A stretch of 23,676 bases of DNA from Bacteroidales bacterium (GCA_017631875.1 JAGBSL010000061.1:1-23676); one strand, 5' to 3'; positions 9,003 to 17,589 are shown, counted from the first letter of the stretch. Translations and numbers: made by a program. The notes: generated from the letters alone by a model not told the origin.

Positions 9003-10397
9003 TTACTCCTCGTAGAGGTTTGTCGGATACTTGTGGTTGAAGCATGCGAGGCAGAGGTCGTCGCGCTTGCCGGCTGCGAGCATGCCCTCGTGAGAGAGGA
9101 ATGCGAGAGAGTCGGCTTCAATGAGCTTGCATACTTCCTCTACCGAGTTCTTGTTGCTGATCAGTTCCTCTGGCGTATGTACATCCACTCCGTAGTAGCA
9201 AGTGTACTTAAGCGGCGCGCTGGCAATACGGACATGCACTTCCGTAGCACCGGCCTCGCGAAGCATCTTGACGATCTTGAGCGATGTGGTACCGCGTACG
9301 ATAGAATCATCCACGATCACCACCCTCTTGCCCTTGACGATGGACCTTACCGGAGAAAGCTTCATCTTCACACCCTTCTCACGGAGAGACTGGGTCGGAA
9401 GGATGAATGTACGTCCTACATACTTGCTCTTGATCAGTCCCATCTCGTATGGAAGTCCGCTGGCCTCTGCATAACCCTGGGCCGCACTGAGGCTGGAATC
9501 AGGAACACCGATCACGATGTCTGCATCAGCCGGCGCCTCATGGAAAAGAATCCTTCCTGATTCTTTTCTATAATTATGCACATTGCATCCCTCGATGTCG
9601 CTGTCAGGACGCGCAAAGTATACATACTCCATGGCACACATGGCATGACGCTGAGTCTCAGCATAGAACTGGCTGCGGATGCCGTGGTGGTCGAGAGTCA
9701 CGATCTCGCCCGGTTCCACGTCGCGGATGTACTCCGCTCCGAGCACGTCGAATGCACATGTCTCACTGGCAACGACGTAGCCATCACCAAGTCTGCCGAT
9801 GGCTAGCGGATGGAAGCCGTACTTGTCACGGCATGCATAGATGCGGCGGCCTGTCATGACCACAAATGAGAATGCGCCGTCAAGCATATTGAGGGCATTC
9901 TTAAGAGAGTGGATACGAGGCTGATCCTTGTCGATGCCCTGTTTCTTGATAAGATGCGCAAGCACCTCGGCATCAGAGTTAGACTGGAAGAGACTTCCCC
10001 TGTCCTCCAGCTCGTCACGAAGCTGGGCGTAATTCACGATCTGGCCATTATTAGCCAAAGCGAAGTCACCTGAATTGTGGTGGAAGAGGAAAGGCTGAAG
10101 GTTCTCTGTTCCCTTGCAGCCGGCGTTGCTGTAACGGACATGACCGATCGCCATCTTACCAGGAAGCTTAGCGATAGCCCTCTCGTTAATCACCTCACTT
10201 ACAAGACCTTCACCCTTTACTCTATGGAAGGTTCCCTCTGAGTCAACGGTCACGATACCGCAACCCTGCTGACCTCTGTGCTGAAGGGTGTGCAGGCCAT
10301 AATAAGCAAGGCCTGCAGCATCCTCAACACCGTAGATTCCAAGCACGCCACACTCATGGTGGAGCTTGTCATCCCTGTATTTGTTACAATTACACAT
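9003..10397 (-). CDS. purF: Amidophosphoribosyltransferase, Fe-S type with propeptide
   Basis: Makes 5-phosphoribosylamine from PRPP and glutamine, the committed purine step. The 464 residues carry a 15-residue propeptide (ending KLHHE) in front of the catalytic Cys16 of CGVLGIYG; removal is needed to expose the N-terminal nucleophile. The glutaminase domain shows LQHRGQQGCGI (38-48) and GHVRYSNAG (85-93); the PRPP loop is VVIVDDSIVRGTTS (359-372). Cysteines 254, 400, 449 and 452 (the last two as CLAC) occupy the positions that hold the [4Fe-4S] cluster in the Bacillus-type enzyme, so this is the oxygen-sensitive, processed class. The purL stop is 16 bases away, which indicates one transcript with purE and purL. 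Confidence 0.97.
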   Translation of the reverse strand: MCNCNKYRDDKLHHECGVLGIYGVEDAAGLAYYGLHTLQHRGQQGCGIVTVDSEGTFHRVKGEGLVSEVINERAIAKLPGKMAIGHVRYSNAGCKGTENLQPFLFHHNSGDFALANNGQIVNYAQLRDELEDRGSLFQSNSDAEVLAHLIKKQGIDKDQPRIHSLKNALNMLDGAFSFVVMTGRRIYACRDKYGFHPLAIGRLGDGYVVASETCAFDVLGAEYIRDVEPGEIVTLDHHGIRSQFYAETQRHAMCAMEYVYFARPDSDIEGCNVHNYRKESGRILFHEAPADADIVIGVPDSSLSAAQGYAEASGLPYEMGLIKSKYVGRTFILPTQSLREKGVKMKLSPVRSIVKGKRVVIVDDSIVRGTTSLKIVKMLREAGATEVHVRIASAPLKYTCYYGVDVHTPEELISNKNSVEEVCKLIEADSLAFLSHEGMLAAGKRDDLCLACFNHKYPTNLYEE

Positions 10398-10413
10398 TTT
10401 GCTGTTCGTTTTA

Positions 10414-13400
10414 TTATTCGCCTCTAAAGTAAGCTACCGCATTGAGGAAGAGCGGCTGCTCACGGGTGTCGTCATCAATGTTCTTGAAGAGGTTCTCCTC
10501 GAAGCGCTCGGTGTGTCCCATCTTTCCGAGGATCTGACCGTTCTTGCTGATGATACCCTCGATTGCGTAGTATGATCCGTTAGGGTTGTATGGGGACTCC
10601 ATTGTAGGCTCCTCCTCGAGAGGATCCACATACTGGAATGCAACCTGGCCGTTTGCGAAGAGTTCCTTTGCAAACTCCTCGTTCACAACGAACTTACCCT
10701 CGCCGTGGCTCACTGCGATAGTGTGGAGGTCGCCGATGGCGAAGTCCTTCAGCCATGGAGAGTTGGTTGTGCCCACGCGGGTTGTCACCATCTGCGAGAT
10801 GTGGCGGTTGATATCGTTGCGGAAGAGTGTAGGGCTGTCCTTAGTCACCTGACCCAGACGTCCGTATGGGAGGAGTCCTGACTTCACGAGAGCCTGGAAT
10901 CCGTTACAGATACCGAGGATGAGGCCGCCGCGATCGATGAGAGCATGAATAGCGTCAGCGATCTCCTTGTTATTCAATACGTTTGCAATGAACTTACCGC
11001 TTCCGTCTGGCTCATCACCAGCAGAGAATCCACCGCAGAGCATGAGGATATGACACTCGTCAATGTTCTTCTTCATCTCAGCTATCGAGCGGAAGATATC
11101 ATCTTCCGTGAGATTACAAAATACGCTCATGCGTACCTCTGCGCCGGCGTTGCGCCATGCCTTTGCAGAGTCGTAGTCGCAGTTTGTACCTGGGAATACA
11201 GGGAGATATGCGATAGGCTTCTCCACCGGCTCACCCTTGTACTTGAGATCTGCCTTCTTTGCCTTATAAGGCTTCACACCCTCCATTCCCGCAGGAACGA
11301 GCTTCTTATGGTATGCCTCAGCAGTATCAGGGTAAACCTCAGCGAACTTAGCGCCGTTTACAGCCATGAGCTCGAAGATGTCGAACTTGGTTCCGTTGAT
11401 TGTGAGCTCGCTCTCCTCTCCGTCTGTAACCTCACCGATGAGGATTGCGTTCGGATAGTCAAGAGCCTCCTCAGCCTCGACGAGGATGGAACCGTAACCG
11501 TAGTTGAAGAGTTCCTTCTCGTCATACTTGATCTTCGCGTCAAGACCGTTACCGAATGACATCTTACAGATTGCCTCGGCTACGCCACCGAAACCGAGAG
11601 CGTATCCTGAAACGATGTTTCCTTCCTGGATCTGCTCGTGTACGTATGCCCAGTTAGCCTTGAGCTGCTCTACGTTAGGCATGTAGTTAGCCTCTGGCGT
11701 ATGCTTGATCAGATAAAGCTTGTTGCCCTCATACTTGAGCTCTGGAGAAATCACCTGACCAGCGTCAACTGTAGTGATACCGAATGCCATGAGCATTGGA
11801 GGTACGTTGATGTTCTCGAATGTTCCGCTCATAGAGTCCTTACCTCCGATTGAAGGAAGACCGAACTCAACCTGCATCTTGAGGGCTCCGAGGAGGGCCG
11901 AAAGCGGCTTGCCCCAAGACTTACGGTCTGTCATGCGCTCAAAGTACTCCTGGTATGAGAAGCGCATCTTCTCGTATGAAGCACCGGCTGCAACAACCTT
12001 TGCACATGCCTCTACGACTGCGTAAGCTGCACCGTGGTATGGGCTCCAGCTTGCGATGAACGGATTGTATCCGAACGCCATGATCGAAGCTGTGTCTGTG
12101 TATCCGTCTGTAGGGAGCTTCTGCACTGAAACCTGAGTCTCTGTTGTCTGGAGCATACCTCCGAACGGCATGAGGACTGTCGAGCGGCCGATTGTCGAGT
12201 CGAACATCTCGATGAGACCCTTCTGTGATGTCACGTTAGGATCCTGGAGATTGTAGAACACCTTGTCCTTGAGAGTGTTGCCCTCAACTGTACGTACGAA
12301 TGGATTCTTGGCCTCGACTGCACCAACGGTAGCCTTTGCATAGTGCTTTGCTCCTGCGCTGTCGATGAACTCACGTGAAAGGTCAACGATGACCTTGTCA
12401 CCATAGAACATACGCATGCGCTTGCGGTCTGTAACGTCAGCGACATGTGTCACCTCAACGTTCTCGCTTGCGCAGTATGCCATCATGGCCTCCTTGTCCT
12501 TGGCCTCGATCACGACAGACATACGCTCCTGAGACTCGCTGATAGCAAGCTCTGTAGAGTTGAGTCCGTTGTACTTCACTGGCACGCGGTCAAGATAGAT
12601 ATCGAGTCCTTCGGTAAGCTCGCCGATCGCCACGCTGACACCGCCGGCACCGAAGTCGTTTGATTTCTTGATGAGCTTTGTCACCTCAGGACGGCGGAAA
12701 AGCCTCTGGAGCTTTCTCTCCTCAGGTGCATTACCCTTCTGTACCTCACTTCCGCAAGTCTCGAGAGACTCCTCAGTGTGCTCCTTGGATGAACCTGTTG
12801 CTCCGCCGACTCCGTCGCGGCCTGTGCGGCCTCCCATAAGGAGAACGACGTCACCTGGAGCAGGGCTCTCGCGGCGTACGCTGTCCGCCTTTACAGCTCC
12901 GACAACTGCACCGACCTCGAGACGCTTTGCGACATAACCCTCGTGGTAAACCTCGCGCACGTGGGTTGTAGCGAGACCGATCTGGTTACCGTAGCTTGAG
13001 TAACCGTGAGCGGCCTTGCGGGAGATGATGCTCTGAGGGAGCTTGCCCGGCATTGTATCAGCAACAGGGAGATAGATGTCACCAGCACCTGTCACACGCA
13101 TTGCCTGGTAAACGTAAGCACGGCCAGAGAGCGGGTCGCGGATCGCGCCGCCAAGACATGTTGCAGCTCCACCGAATGGTTCGATTTCAGTAGGGTGGTT
13201 ATGTGTCTCGTTCTTGAACTGGAGGAGCCACTTCTCTGTGGTCATCTCACCTTCGTCATTAACGATATCCACGTCAACATAGATGCTGCATGCGTTGTTC
13301 TCCTCGCTGACCTCCATGTCGTCGAGAAGGCCCTTAGCCTTGAGGTAACGGGCACCGATGCAGGCCATGTCCATGAGGTTGATGTCCTTGTTCTCACGGC

Positions 13401-14172
13401 CGAGTTCCTGACGGATCTTAAGGTAGAGGTTGAGTGTTCCGTCGATCTCCTCCTTGAGGAATGACTCCTCTACGTTGATGTCTTCAAGCTCTGTTGTGAA
13501 TGTTGTGTGACGGCAGTGGTCACTCCAATATGTATCGAGGATGCGGAGCTCTGTCTCTGATGGGTCGCGGCCTTCCGCCTTGAAGTAGTTGACTACTTCG
13601 CGGAGGTCATCAGCATTCATTGCAAGGCCCATCTTCTTGCAGTACGGAGCAAGTTCCTCTTCTGTCAATGCTGTAAGGCCTACGAGAACCGGAACCGGAG
13701 TCACCTCAGGCTGCTCGAGGGCTGTGAGCTTCGAGAGGTCCTTCTCGCGAGACTCCACTGCATTGATGTAATACTTCTTGATCTTTGCGATCACCTCATC
13801 GGTAGTGTCAGCAGGGAGGATGATGAGCTTAGAGCTCTTGATGCTCACCTTAGCTGCAGGGTCGATAAGGCGGACACAGTCCACAGCTGACGCTGCACGC
13901 TGGTCGAACTGGCCTGGAAGGTACTCCACGGCGATGTATTTTGCGCCTTCGAGATCACACTCGTCGGTCACGCTGTCTGTAACGATCTCTCCGAACACGC
14001 TGTAGCGGCTCTTCTCGAGGAGGTCCTTCGAGAATCCGAAGAGGTCATACACGTTAAGAAGGCGAAGAGTCTCGAGGTCGAGCTGAAGGTTTTCGTTCAG
14101 CTCACTCAAGAGGCTGCGTGCCTCCACCTGAAATTCAGGATACTTTTCTACGTAGATACGATAGTTGTTCAT
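10414..14172 (-). CDS. purL: Phosphoribosylformylglycinamidine synthase, single-chain large form
   Basis: Converts FGAR, glutamine and ATP to FGAM. At 1252 residues it is the fused form otherwise familiar from gamma-proteobacteria and eukaryotes (about 1300), not the separate PurS/PurQ/PurL of Bacillus. An N-terminal substrate-channel domain is followed by two AIRS-like halves, with SDHCRHTTF, FKNETHNHPTEIEPFGGAAT, GGRTGRDGVGGATGSS and GGKDSMSGTF. The C-terminal class I glutaminase starts near AYLPVFPGTNCDY. It shows CGGFSAGDEPDG, the nucleophile Cys1089 in GICNGFQ, and His1220/Glu1222 in GHTERFEE. The start is ATG 14172 (MNNYRIYVEKY), 23 bases after purE. Confidence 0.97.
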   Translation of the reverse strand: MNNYRIYVEKYPEFQVEARSLLSELNENLQLDLETLRLLNVYDLFGFSKDLLEKSRYSVFGEIVTDSVTDECDLEGAKYIAVEYLPGQFDQRAASAVDCVRLIDPAAKVSIKSSKLIILPADTTDEVIAKIKKYYINAVESREKDLSKLTALEQPEVTPVPVLVGLTALTEEELAPYCKKMGLAMNADDLREVVNYFKAEGRDPSETELRILDTYWSDHCRHTTFTTELEDINVEESFLKEEIDGTLNLYLKIRQELGRENKDINLMDMACIGARYLKAKGLLDDMEVSEENNACSIYVDVDIVNDEGEMTTEKWLLQFKNETHNHPTEIEPFGGAATCLGGAIRDPLSGRAYVYQAMRVTGAGDIYLPVADTMPGKLPQSIISRKAAHGYSSYGNQIGLATTHVREVYHEGYVAKRLEVGAVVGAVKADSVRRESPAPGDVVLLMGGRTGRDGVGGATGSSKEHTEESLETCGSEVQKGNAPEERKLQRLFRRPEVTKLIKKSNDFGAGGVSVAIGELTEGLDIYLDRVPVKYNGLNSTELAISESQERMSVVIEAKDKEAMMAYCASENVEVTHVADVTDRKRMRMFYGDKVIVDLSREFIDSAGAKHYAKATVGAVEAKNPFVRTVEGNTLKDKVFYNLQDPNVTSQKGLIEMFDSTIGRSTVLMPFGGMLQTTETQVSVQKLPTDGYTDTASIMAFGYNPFIASWSPYHGAAYAVVEACAKVVAAGASYEKMRFSYQEYFERMTDRKSWGKPLSALLGALKMQVEFGLPSIGGKDSMSGTFENINVPPMLMAFGITTVDAGQVISPELKYEGNKLYLIKHTPEANYMPNVEQLKANWAYVHEQIQEGNIVSGYALGFGGVAEAICKMSFGNGLDAKIKYDEKELFNYGYGSILVEAEEALDYPNAILIGEVTDGEESELTINGTKFDIFELMAVNGAKFAEVYPDTAEAYHKKLVPAGMEGVKPYKAKKADLKYKGEPVEKPIAYLPVFPGTNCDYDSAKAWRNAGAEVRMSVFCNLTEDDIFRSIAEMKKNIDECHILMLCGGFSAGDEPDGSGKFIANVLNNKEIADAIHALIDRGGLILGICNGFQALVKSGLLPYGRLGQVTKDSPTLFRNDINRHISQMVTTRVGTTNSPWLKDFAIGDLHTIAVSHGEGKFVVNEEFAKELFANGQVAFQYVDPLEEEPTMESPYNPNGSYYAIEGIISKNGQILGKMGHTERFEENLFKNIDDDTREQPLFLNAVAYFRGE

Positions 14173-14195
14173 ATATTTGAGATAGATTGCTTCGG

Positions 14196-14663
14196 TTAGA
14201 TTGTTGCGTCTAGCACCTTCTGTGTCTGCTCTGCCCTGAAGGCATCAAGCTTTGCAGAGAGCTCTGCATCTGTAAGAGCAAGGATCTGGGCTGCGAAAAG
14301 ACCTGCGTTCTTCGCTCCGTTGATAGCCATTGTAGCTACAGGGATACCTGCAGGCATCTGGACGATCGAAAGAAGTGAGTCCATGCCGCCGAGAGCCTTT
14401 GTCTGGATAGGAACACCGATTACAGGAACTGTGGTCATACCTGCCACAACACCAGCAACGTGCGCTGCTCCGCCGGCACCTGCGATGATCACGCCGATTC
14501 CCTCAGCCTTTGCAGACTTTGCAAACTCACACATAAGGTCAGGAGTGCGGTGTGCGCTGATTACTCTCTTTACGACTTCGACCCCGAAACCCTCGAGGAC
14601 ATTGATTGCCTGTGACATGATTTCCAGGTCACTGGTCGATCCCATGATGATAGCTACTTTCAT
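14196..14663 (-). CDS. purE: 5-(carboxyamino)imidazole ribonucleotide mutase (class I PurE)
   Basis: Rearranges N5-CAIR to CAIR. The 155 residues show [12 protein letters not shown] (3-14), the active-site [23 protein letters not shown], and the [20 protein letters not shown] loop. These residues are typical of the bacterial mutase, which acts together with PurK; no purK gene is in this window. It is the first gene of the purE-purL-purF transcript. The ATG at 14663 is preceded by an A-rich stretch and by a leader of roughly 160 bases that carries a 42-bp duplication reaching to two bases from the start codon. Confidence 0.97.
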   Translation of the reverse strand: MKVAIIMGSTSDLEIMSQAINVLEGFGVEVVKRVISAHRTPDLMCEFAKSAKAEGIGVIIAGAGGAAHVAGVVAGMTTVPVIGVPIQTKALGGMDSLLSIVQMPAGIPVATMAINGAKNAGLFAAQILALTDAELSAKLDAFRAEQTQKVLDATI

Positions 14664-14664
14664 A

Positions 14665-14706
14665 TTTTCTTATGTTAGATGTTCTGGTTTATGGTTTTCT
14701 CTCTTT
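14665..14706 (-). repeat. 42-bp direct repeat, copy adjoining the purE start
   Basis: Identical over 42 bases to 14741-14782. This copy ends two bases before the purE ATG, so it includes the ribosome-binding region. On the minus strand it is A-rich and contains the stretch AACATCTAACATAAG. The two copies are offset by 76 bases. Confidence 0.9.
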
Positions 14707-14740
14707 GACTTCGAGCTGAGGTTGTGCGCTGCGCTCAAAG

Positions 14741-14782
14741 TTTTCTTATGTTAGATGTTCTGGTTTATGGTTTTCTCTCTTT
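14741..14782 (-). repeat. 42-bp direct repeat, distal copy in the purE leader
   Basis: A perfect copy of 14665-14706. The 34 bases between the copies (14707-14740) are unrelated to them; at the junctions they form a 6-bp inverted repeat CTTTGA (14703-14708) / TCAAAG (14735-14740). This could reflect a small insertion with a long target duplication or a simple tandem duplication. It lies within the predicted leader RNA. Confidence 0.9.
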
Positions 14783-14805
14783 CACTTTGGCTGTCCTTAC
14801 CGCAC

Positions 14806-14824
14806 ATTATGCATCATGCACAAT
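14806..14824. promoter_or_regulatory. Imperfect 19-bp palindrome at the predicted purE transcription start (possible operator)
   Basis: ATT-A-TGCAT-C-ATGCA-C-AAT: a perfect TGCAT/ATGCA core around one base, flanked by ATT/AAT after one mismatch. It lies immediately downstream of the -7 box at 14833-14840, just where transcription would start. A DNA-binding repressor here would block initiation. No regulator is known to me for this site. Confidence 0.4.
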
Positions 14825-14832
14825 AAATCACG

Positions 14833-14840
14833 CAAAGATA
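14833..14840 (-). promoter_or_regulatory. -7 box of the purE-purL-purF promoter
   Basis: TATCTTTG on the minus strand fits TAnnTTTG. The base run after it (CGTGAT) resembles that after the purM box (CGCGAT). The -33 position, 20 bases upstream at 14861-14863, reads ATG rather than TTG, so that element is weak. The leader would be about 160 bases and include both copies of the 42-bp repeat. Confidence 0.6.
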
Positions 14841-14948
14841 AAAATTTTTGGGGATTATTACATAGTAATATCCATATGCATCAACTATTTTAAGAACCGC
14901 ACTAAAACATGGTCCTTTGTGCACCCAGAAGCGCACTCCTACCCCACC

Positions 14949-14980
14949 CCGTCCACGTTTCGGGCCGTTTTTGTGGACGG
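14949..14980. repeat. 32-bp palindromic repeat, copy 1
   Basis: Perfect 8-bp terminal inverted repeats CCGTCCAC / GTGGACGG enclose a 16-base centre, GTTTCGGGCCGTTTTT. Differs from copy 2 at three or four positions. Could fold as a hairpin in DNA or RNA. Confidence 0.8.
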
Positions 14981-15000
14981 CACTGCACTCCAACCACCTC

Positions 15001-15032
15001 CCGTCCACGTTTCGGGCCCCTTTTGTGGACGA
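15001..15032. repeat. 32-bp palindromic repeat, copy 2
   Basis: Same orientation as copy 1, starting 52 bases later. CCGTCCAC and GTGGACG are kept; the centre reads GTTTCGGGCCCCTTTT and the last base is A. Confidence 0.8.
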
Positions 15033-15174
15033 CACGCGACGGGGTGTAACAACTAACCAGCTGACGGACAAGAAATTACACGAATACCCTGCATGTCAAG
15101 GAAGGCAGGACACTTTGCTAAGGCTTTGACATACAGCGCTTTGTGTATCTCGCCTTCATGTAAACCACGATTCC

Positions 15175-15206
15175 CCGTCCACGTTTCTGGGCGTTTTTGT
15201 GGACGA
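15175..15206. repeat. 32-bp palindromic repeat, copy 3
   Basis: Same orientation, 174 bases after copy 2. The centre is GTTTCTGGGCGTTTTT and the ends are CCGTCCAC / GTGGACGA. The 7-bp arms CGTCCAC/GTGGACG are identical in all three copies while the centre varies, which suggests that structure is what is kept. Confidence 0.8.
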
Positions 15207-15399
15207 TAAGTTTTTGGAGCAGGCCTTACAGTGTCCGTGGCGGACAACTGCCTGTGTATAAGGGAATTGTTGAATATCCTTGCCGCAAATGGGGAGCAAG
15301 GAGAATATGGAAGTGATTGATGGGCAGAAAGTTGCGCACCAGGGGTACGGTATTCTATGGAAGAGGTTGCAAGGGCAGGGACATTCGAGGCGCGAGCAC

Positions 15400-15428
15400 A
15401 AAAAAGCAGCTCCGTTTCCGAAGCTGCT
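15400..15428 (-). terminator. Intrinsic terminator of the large fimbrillin-like gene
   Basis: On the minus strand AGCAGCT / AGCTGCT (plus 15422-15428 and 15405-15411), extended inward after one mismatch, is followed directly by six T. It begins 22 bases after the stop codon at 15451. A textbook stem plus T tract. Confidence 0.88.
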
Positions 15429-15450
15429 GAGAGATAATCATATAGCCTTA

Positions 15451-17328
15451 TTATCTATATAGGATTTCCATGCTATGAATCTTACTCCATGGACCAGCTG
15501 CAGTATATGAACTATTCATAGTAACAGAGCAACCAGAAGGTGTAAAGGTTGAACTTCCAGAAAGGTTATAGTTTTCTCCTTTATTTTGCTTACCACTATT
15601 CTGCTTTATTATTTCTGTTCCGTTAATTTTCACGGTAAAATCTGTTCTTATCCAACCAATAAAATTTAACGAACACAGTGTCACATTTGTATTGACTTTT
15701 ATGTTTACATTATTCGGGATAACAAACGCCATCTTAGATGTAGCAGTACACTCACCAGAACCAGACACACCTCCGAGCTGAATTGAACCATTACTATATT
15801 CACAGTTCCACGATGCCAACTCCCAATCAGACTCAACCATACTTGGAGCCTTATACGGCAGACCAGTGATGTGGAGGCTTTTTGGAGGGCAGGATTTGGT
15901 TACGCCGTCGAAAGTCACGACGCTTGAGAGAGTGTATGCTCCCCACTCGCTTACATTGTACTGCGAAGTAGACAAGTATGTGCTTGCCTTCTTATTTACA
16001 GATCCGGAAAGTGAAGTCTCCGAACCTGACGGCTGCTTCAGAGTAACTGTGCATGAGGACATCTCAAACTGTTTCAGCACCTCATCAGAAATGCTTACCG
16101 AACACTTGATGTCATACATCGACTCCGGAGCGCAGTTGTTTGCTGCTGAGATGTTTCCTTCGAGGTATTTGCTGTATGAAGTATAGGCTGAAGCAGATAC
16201 TGTGAAGGTCGGTGCTGGGACTGTCACGTTTACTGTCTTGGTTTCGGCCACTCCGTTGAGGGTGTAGGTATACTCCACAACGTATTCGCCCTGAGGGACA
16301 TAGGTCATGCCGTTAGCGACTTCCATAACCTCAGTGGCTGAAGCTGACGACTTCGAAATCTTACGGTACTCTACACCGTTCTTTGTCATGCTTGCTGTGA
16401 GGTTCTCTACATAAGCTTCCATTCCGGATGGAAGGCCAGGAGTGAGGGTCACCTTTGTTCCGGTCAATGTACCGCCACTGTATGTATGCTCTGCCTTAGC
16501 GCCCGGCTCGGCCTTGAAGTCGATCACACCGAGGTTCTTCATTGCAGCTGCCTCGACTGTAAAGCTCTTTGAAGACACCTTCGAGTATGTCGCGCCATTC
16601 TGCGCAGTCACAGTGATGCTGAAGCCATTAACCTCACCAGGAGCCACTACAAAGTAGAATGTGCTGCCGGCAGCGAAGTCACCGGACATGCTGACCGAAT
16701 TGGTACCGTCTGCAACTGACTCCACATTGAGGCCGTCCTTTGAAATCACAAGGTCACCAGCAAGCGATCTGTTCTCAGCCTTGAAGACAACGTTCTTCAC
16801 AGCGGAGATGCGCTGCGGCACAGTGAACTGGATAAGGCCACATACATTGTCGAACTTGATACCTTCAACGCTCTCCTCGCCTACTTCCTTGACACCGTAA
16901 GCCACTGAGATGTTATGCTCCTCAGCGAAAGTGCCTGCTGCAGATGTCTGTGCGGCAGGGAGCGTCACAATGATATTCGAAGCGTCGATGCTCTTTGCGC
17001 ATGAGTATGGGTACACGGCGTAGAACTCTGTAGTCGCTGCGCCGACGAGTCCCTCGAATACGGCCGAGGAGCCCTCGACTGAAACGGCTGTGAACCTGTT
17101 CGGATAATTTACATTGTCAAACACCGCGATCTCATCATCTGAGGTCCAGTTGACAGTTGTGCCCTGGAGTGATGTCTTTGTCATCTCACCTGTTGTTAGG
17201 CAAAGCGGTACGAGTTCCTCTGCCGGCTGCGGTCCCACAACCTCCGGAGTCACATTATGCTCCTCATATGAGCATGACGACGCTGCAGCGATAGCGAGTG
17301 CAGCCAAAATGATATTTATCTTCTTCAT
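15451..17328 (-). CDS. Large fimbrillin-like surface lipoprotein
   Basis: The 625 residues start at ATG 17328 (MKKINIILAALAIAAASSC); an in-frame upstream start would add 11 residues before the signal peptide and is rejected. The lipobox cysteine is Cys19. The N-terminal half (about 30-280) matches the fimbrillin (Mfa/FimA-like) pattern: TKTSLQGTTVNWTSDDEIAV, then FYAVYPYS, GTFAEEHNISVAYGV and FYFVVAPGE. About residues 280-380 match the C-terminal part of the paralogue at 17709. About 245 further residues follow with no counterpart there, and their last 130 or so are encoded by visibly AT-rich DNA. Probably a pilin, tip or adhesin subunit on the outer membrane. The 59-residue peptide gene lies 26 bases upstream on the same transcript, and a terminator follows. 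Confidence 0.82.
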   Translation of the reverse strand: MKKINIILAALAIAAASSCSYEEHNVTPEVVGPQPAEELVPLCLTTGEMTKTSLQGTTVNWTSDDEIAVFDNVNYPNRFTAVSVEGSSAVFEGLVGAATTEFYAVYPYSCAKSIDASNIIVTLPAAQTSAAGTFAEEHNISVAYGVKEVGEESVEGIKFDNVCGLIQFTVPQRISAVKNVVFKAENRSLAGDLVISKDGLNVESVADGTNSVSMSGDFAAGSTFYFVVAPGEVNGFSITVTAQNGATYSKVSSKSFTVEAAAMKNLGVIDFKAEPGAKAEHTYSGGTLTGTKVTLTPGLPSGMEAYVENLTASMTKNGVEYRKISKSSASATEVMEVANGMTYVPQGEYVVEYTYTLNGVAETKTVNVTVPAPTFTVSASAYTSYSKYLEGNISAANNCAPESMYDIKCSVSISDEVLKQFEMSSCTVTLKQPSGSETSLSGSVNKKASTYLSTSQYNVSEWGAYTLSSVVTFDGVTKSCPPKSLHITGLPYKAPSMVESDWELASWNCEYSNGSIQLGGVSGSGECTATSKMAFVIPNNVNIKVNTNVTLCSLNFIGWIRTDFTVKINGTEIIKQNSGKQNKGENYNLSGSSTFTPSGCSVTMNSSYTAAGPWSKIHSMEILYR

Positions 17329-17354
17329 GATTTTCCAGAATTTAGAGGTTAAAC

Positions 17355-17534
17355 TTACCAAAGGTCTTCAGGGTTGCCGTCATCACCGACAAAACCACCA
17401 TGTTCAGAACCAAAGACACCTCCGCTCTGGCATAAGAGTCCTTCCGGACAGATCGTGACGATCGTCACTTCGGGAGTCTCATAGACGCTCCCCTTCAGAC
17501 TTGCCATCGACAAGCCGTTTAACGTTTCATTCAT
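17355..17534 (-). CDS. Small 59-residue peptide with an H-x-G-F...D-L-W C-terminal tail
   Basis: Starts at ATG 17534 (MNETLNGLSMASLKGSVYET) and ends DDGNPEDLW before a TAA at 17355. No signal peptide or membrane segment is visible. A short hydrophobic stretch EVTIVTICPEGLLCQSGG holds its only two cysteines (29 and 35). The last 18 residues align with the last 18 of the collagen-like lipoprotein at 18845. A TAnnTTTG promoter lies upstream and the large fimbrillin-like gene starts 26 bases downstream, which supports it as a real, co-transcribed gene. The pattern PEV-x-hydrophobic then LCxSG recalls small proteins I have seen near Bacteroidales surface lipoproteins, but I cannot name a family. 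It could be a secreted or processed peptide, a subunit, or a chaperone-like partner. Confidence 0.7.
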   Translation of the reverse strand: MNETLNGLSMASLKGSVYETPEVTIVTICPEGLLCQSGGVFGSEHGGFVGDDGNPEDLW

Positions 17535-17589
17535 CTTAATTAATCGGTTAAAAATCTACATTACTCGTCTCAATCCGAGCAAAAACAGA

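Larger units (their letters stand above)
14841..15399. other. Gene-free stretch carrying short repeats
   Basis: No open frame here looks like a gene: the short frames on both strands run through the 32-bp repeats and have no recognisable domain, start context or neighbour coupling. The content is three palindromic repeats (14949, 15001, 15175) and otherwise unremarkable sequence, closing with the terminator of the fimbrillin-like gene. It separates the purine block from the surface-protein locus. Confidence 0.6.

Noticed and set aside
14663..14840. Purine riboswitch in the purE leader
   Set aside because: I could not find the conserved three-stem core of guanine/adenine or PreQ1-type riboswitches. 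The leader is explained by the A-rich duplication.
14949..15206. Possible CRISPR array
   Set aside because: Only three copies, with unequal gaps of about 20 and 142 bases, variable centres and no cas genes nearby.
14949..15206. Possible integron attC sites
   Set aside because: The arms do not match the RYYYAAC/GTTRRRY core pattern and there is no integrase or gene cassette.
14814..15401. Several 60-85-residue frames in the gene-free region
   Set aside because: Their residues come largely from the 32-bp repeats, and none has a recognisable family or convincing start.
17329..17361. Upstream start for the large fimbrillin-like gene
   Set aside because: It would place 11 residues before the lipoprotein signal and overlap the 59-residue peptide's stop region.
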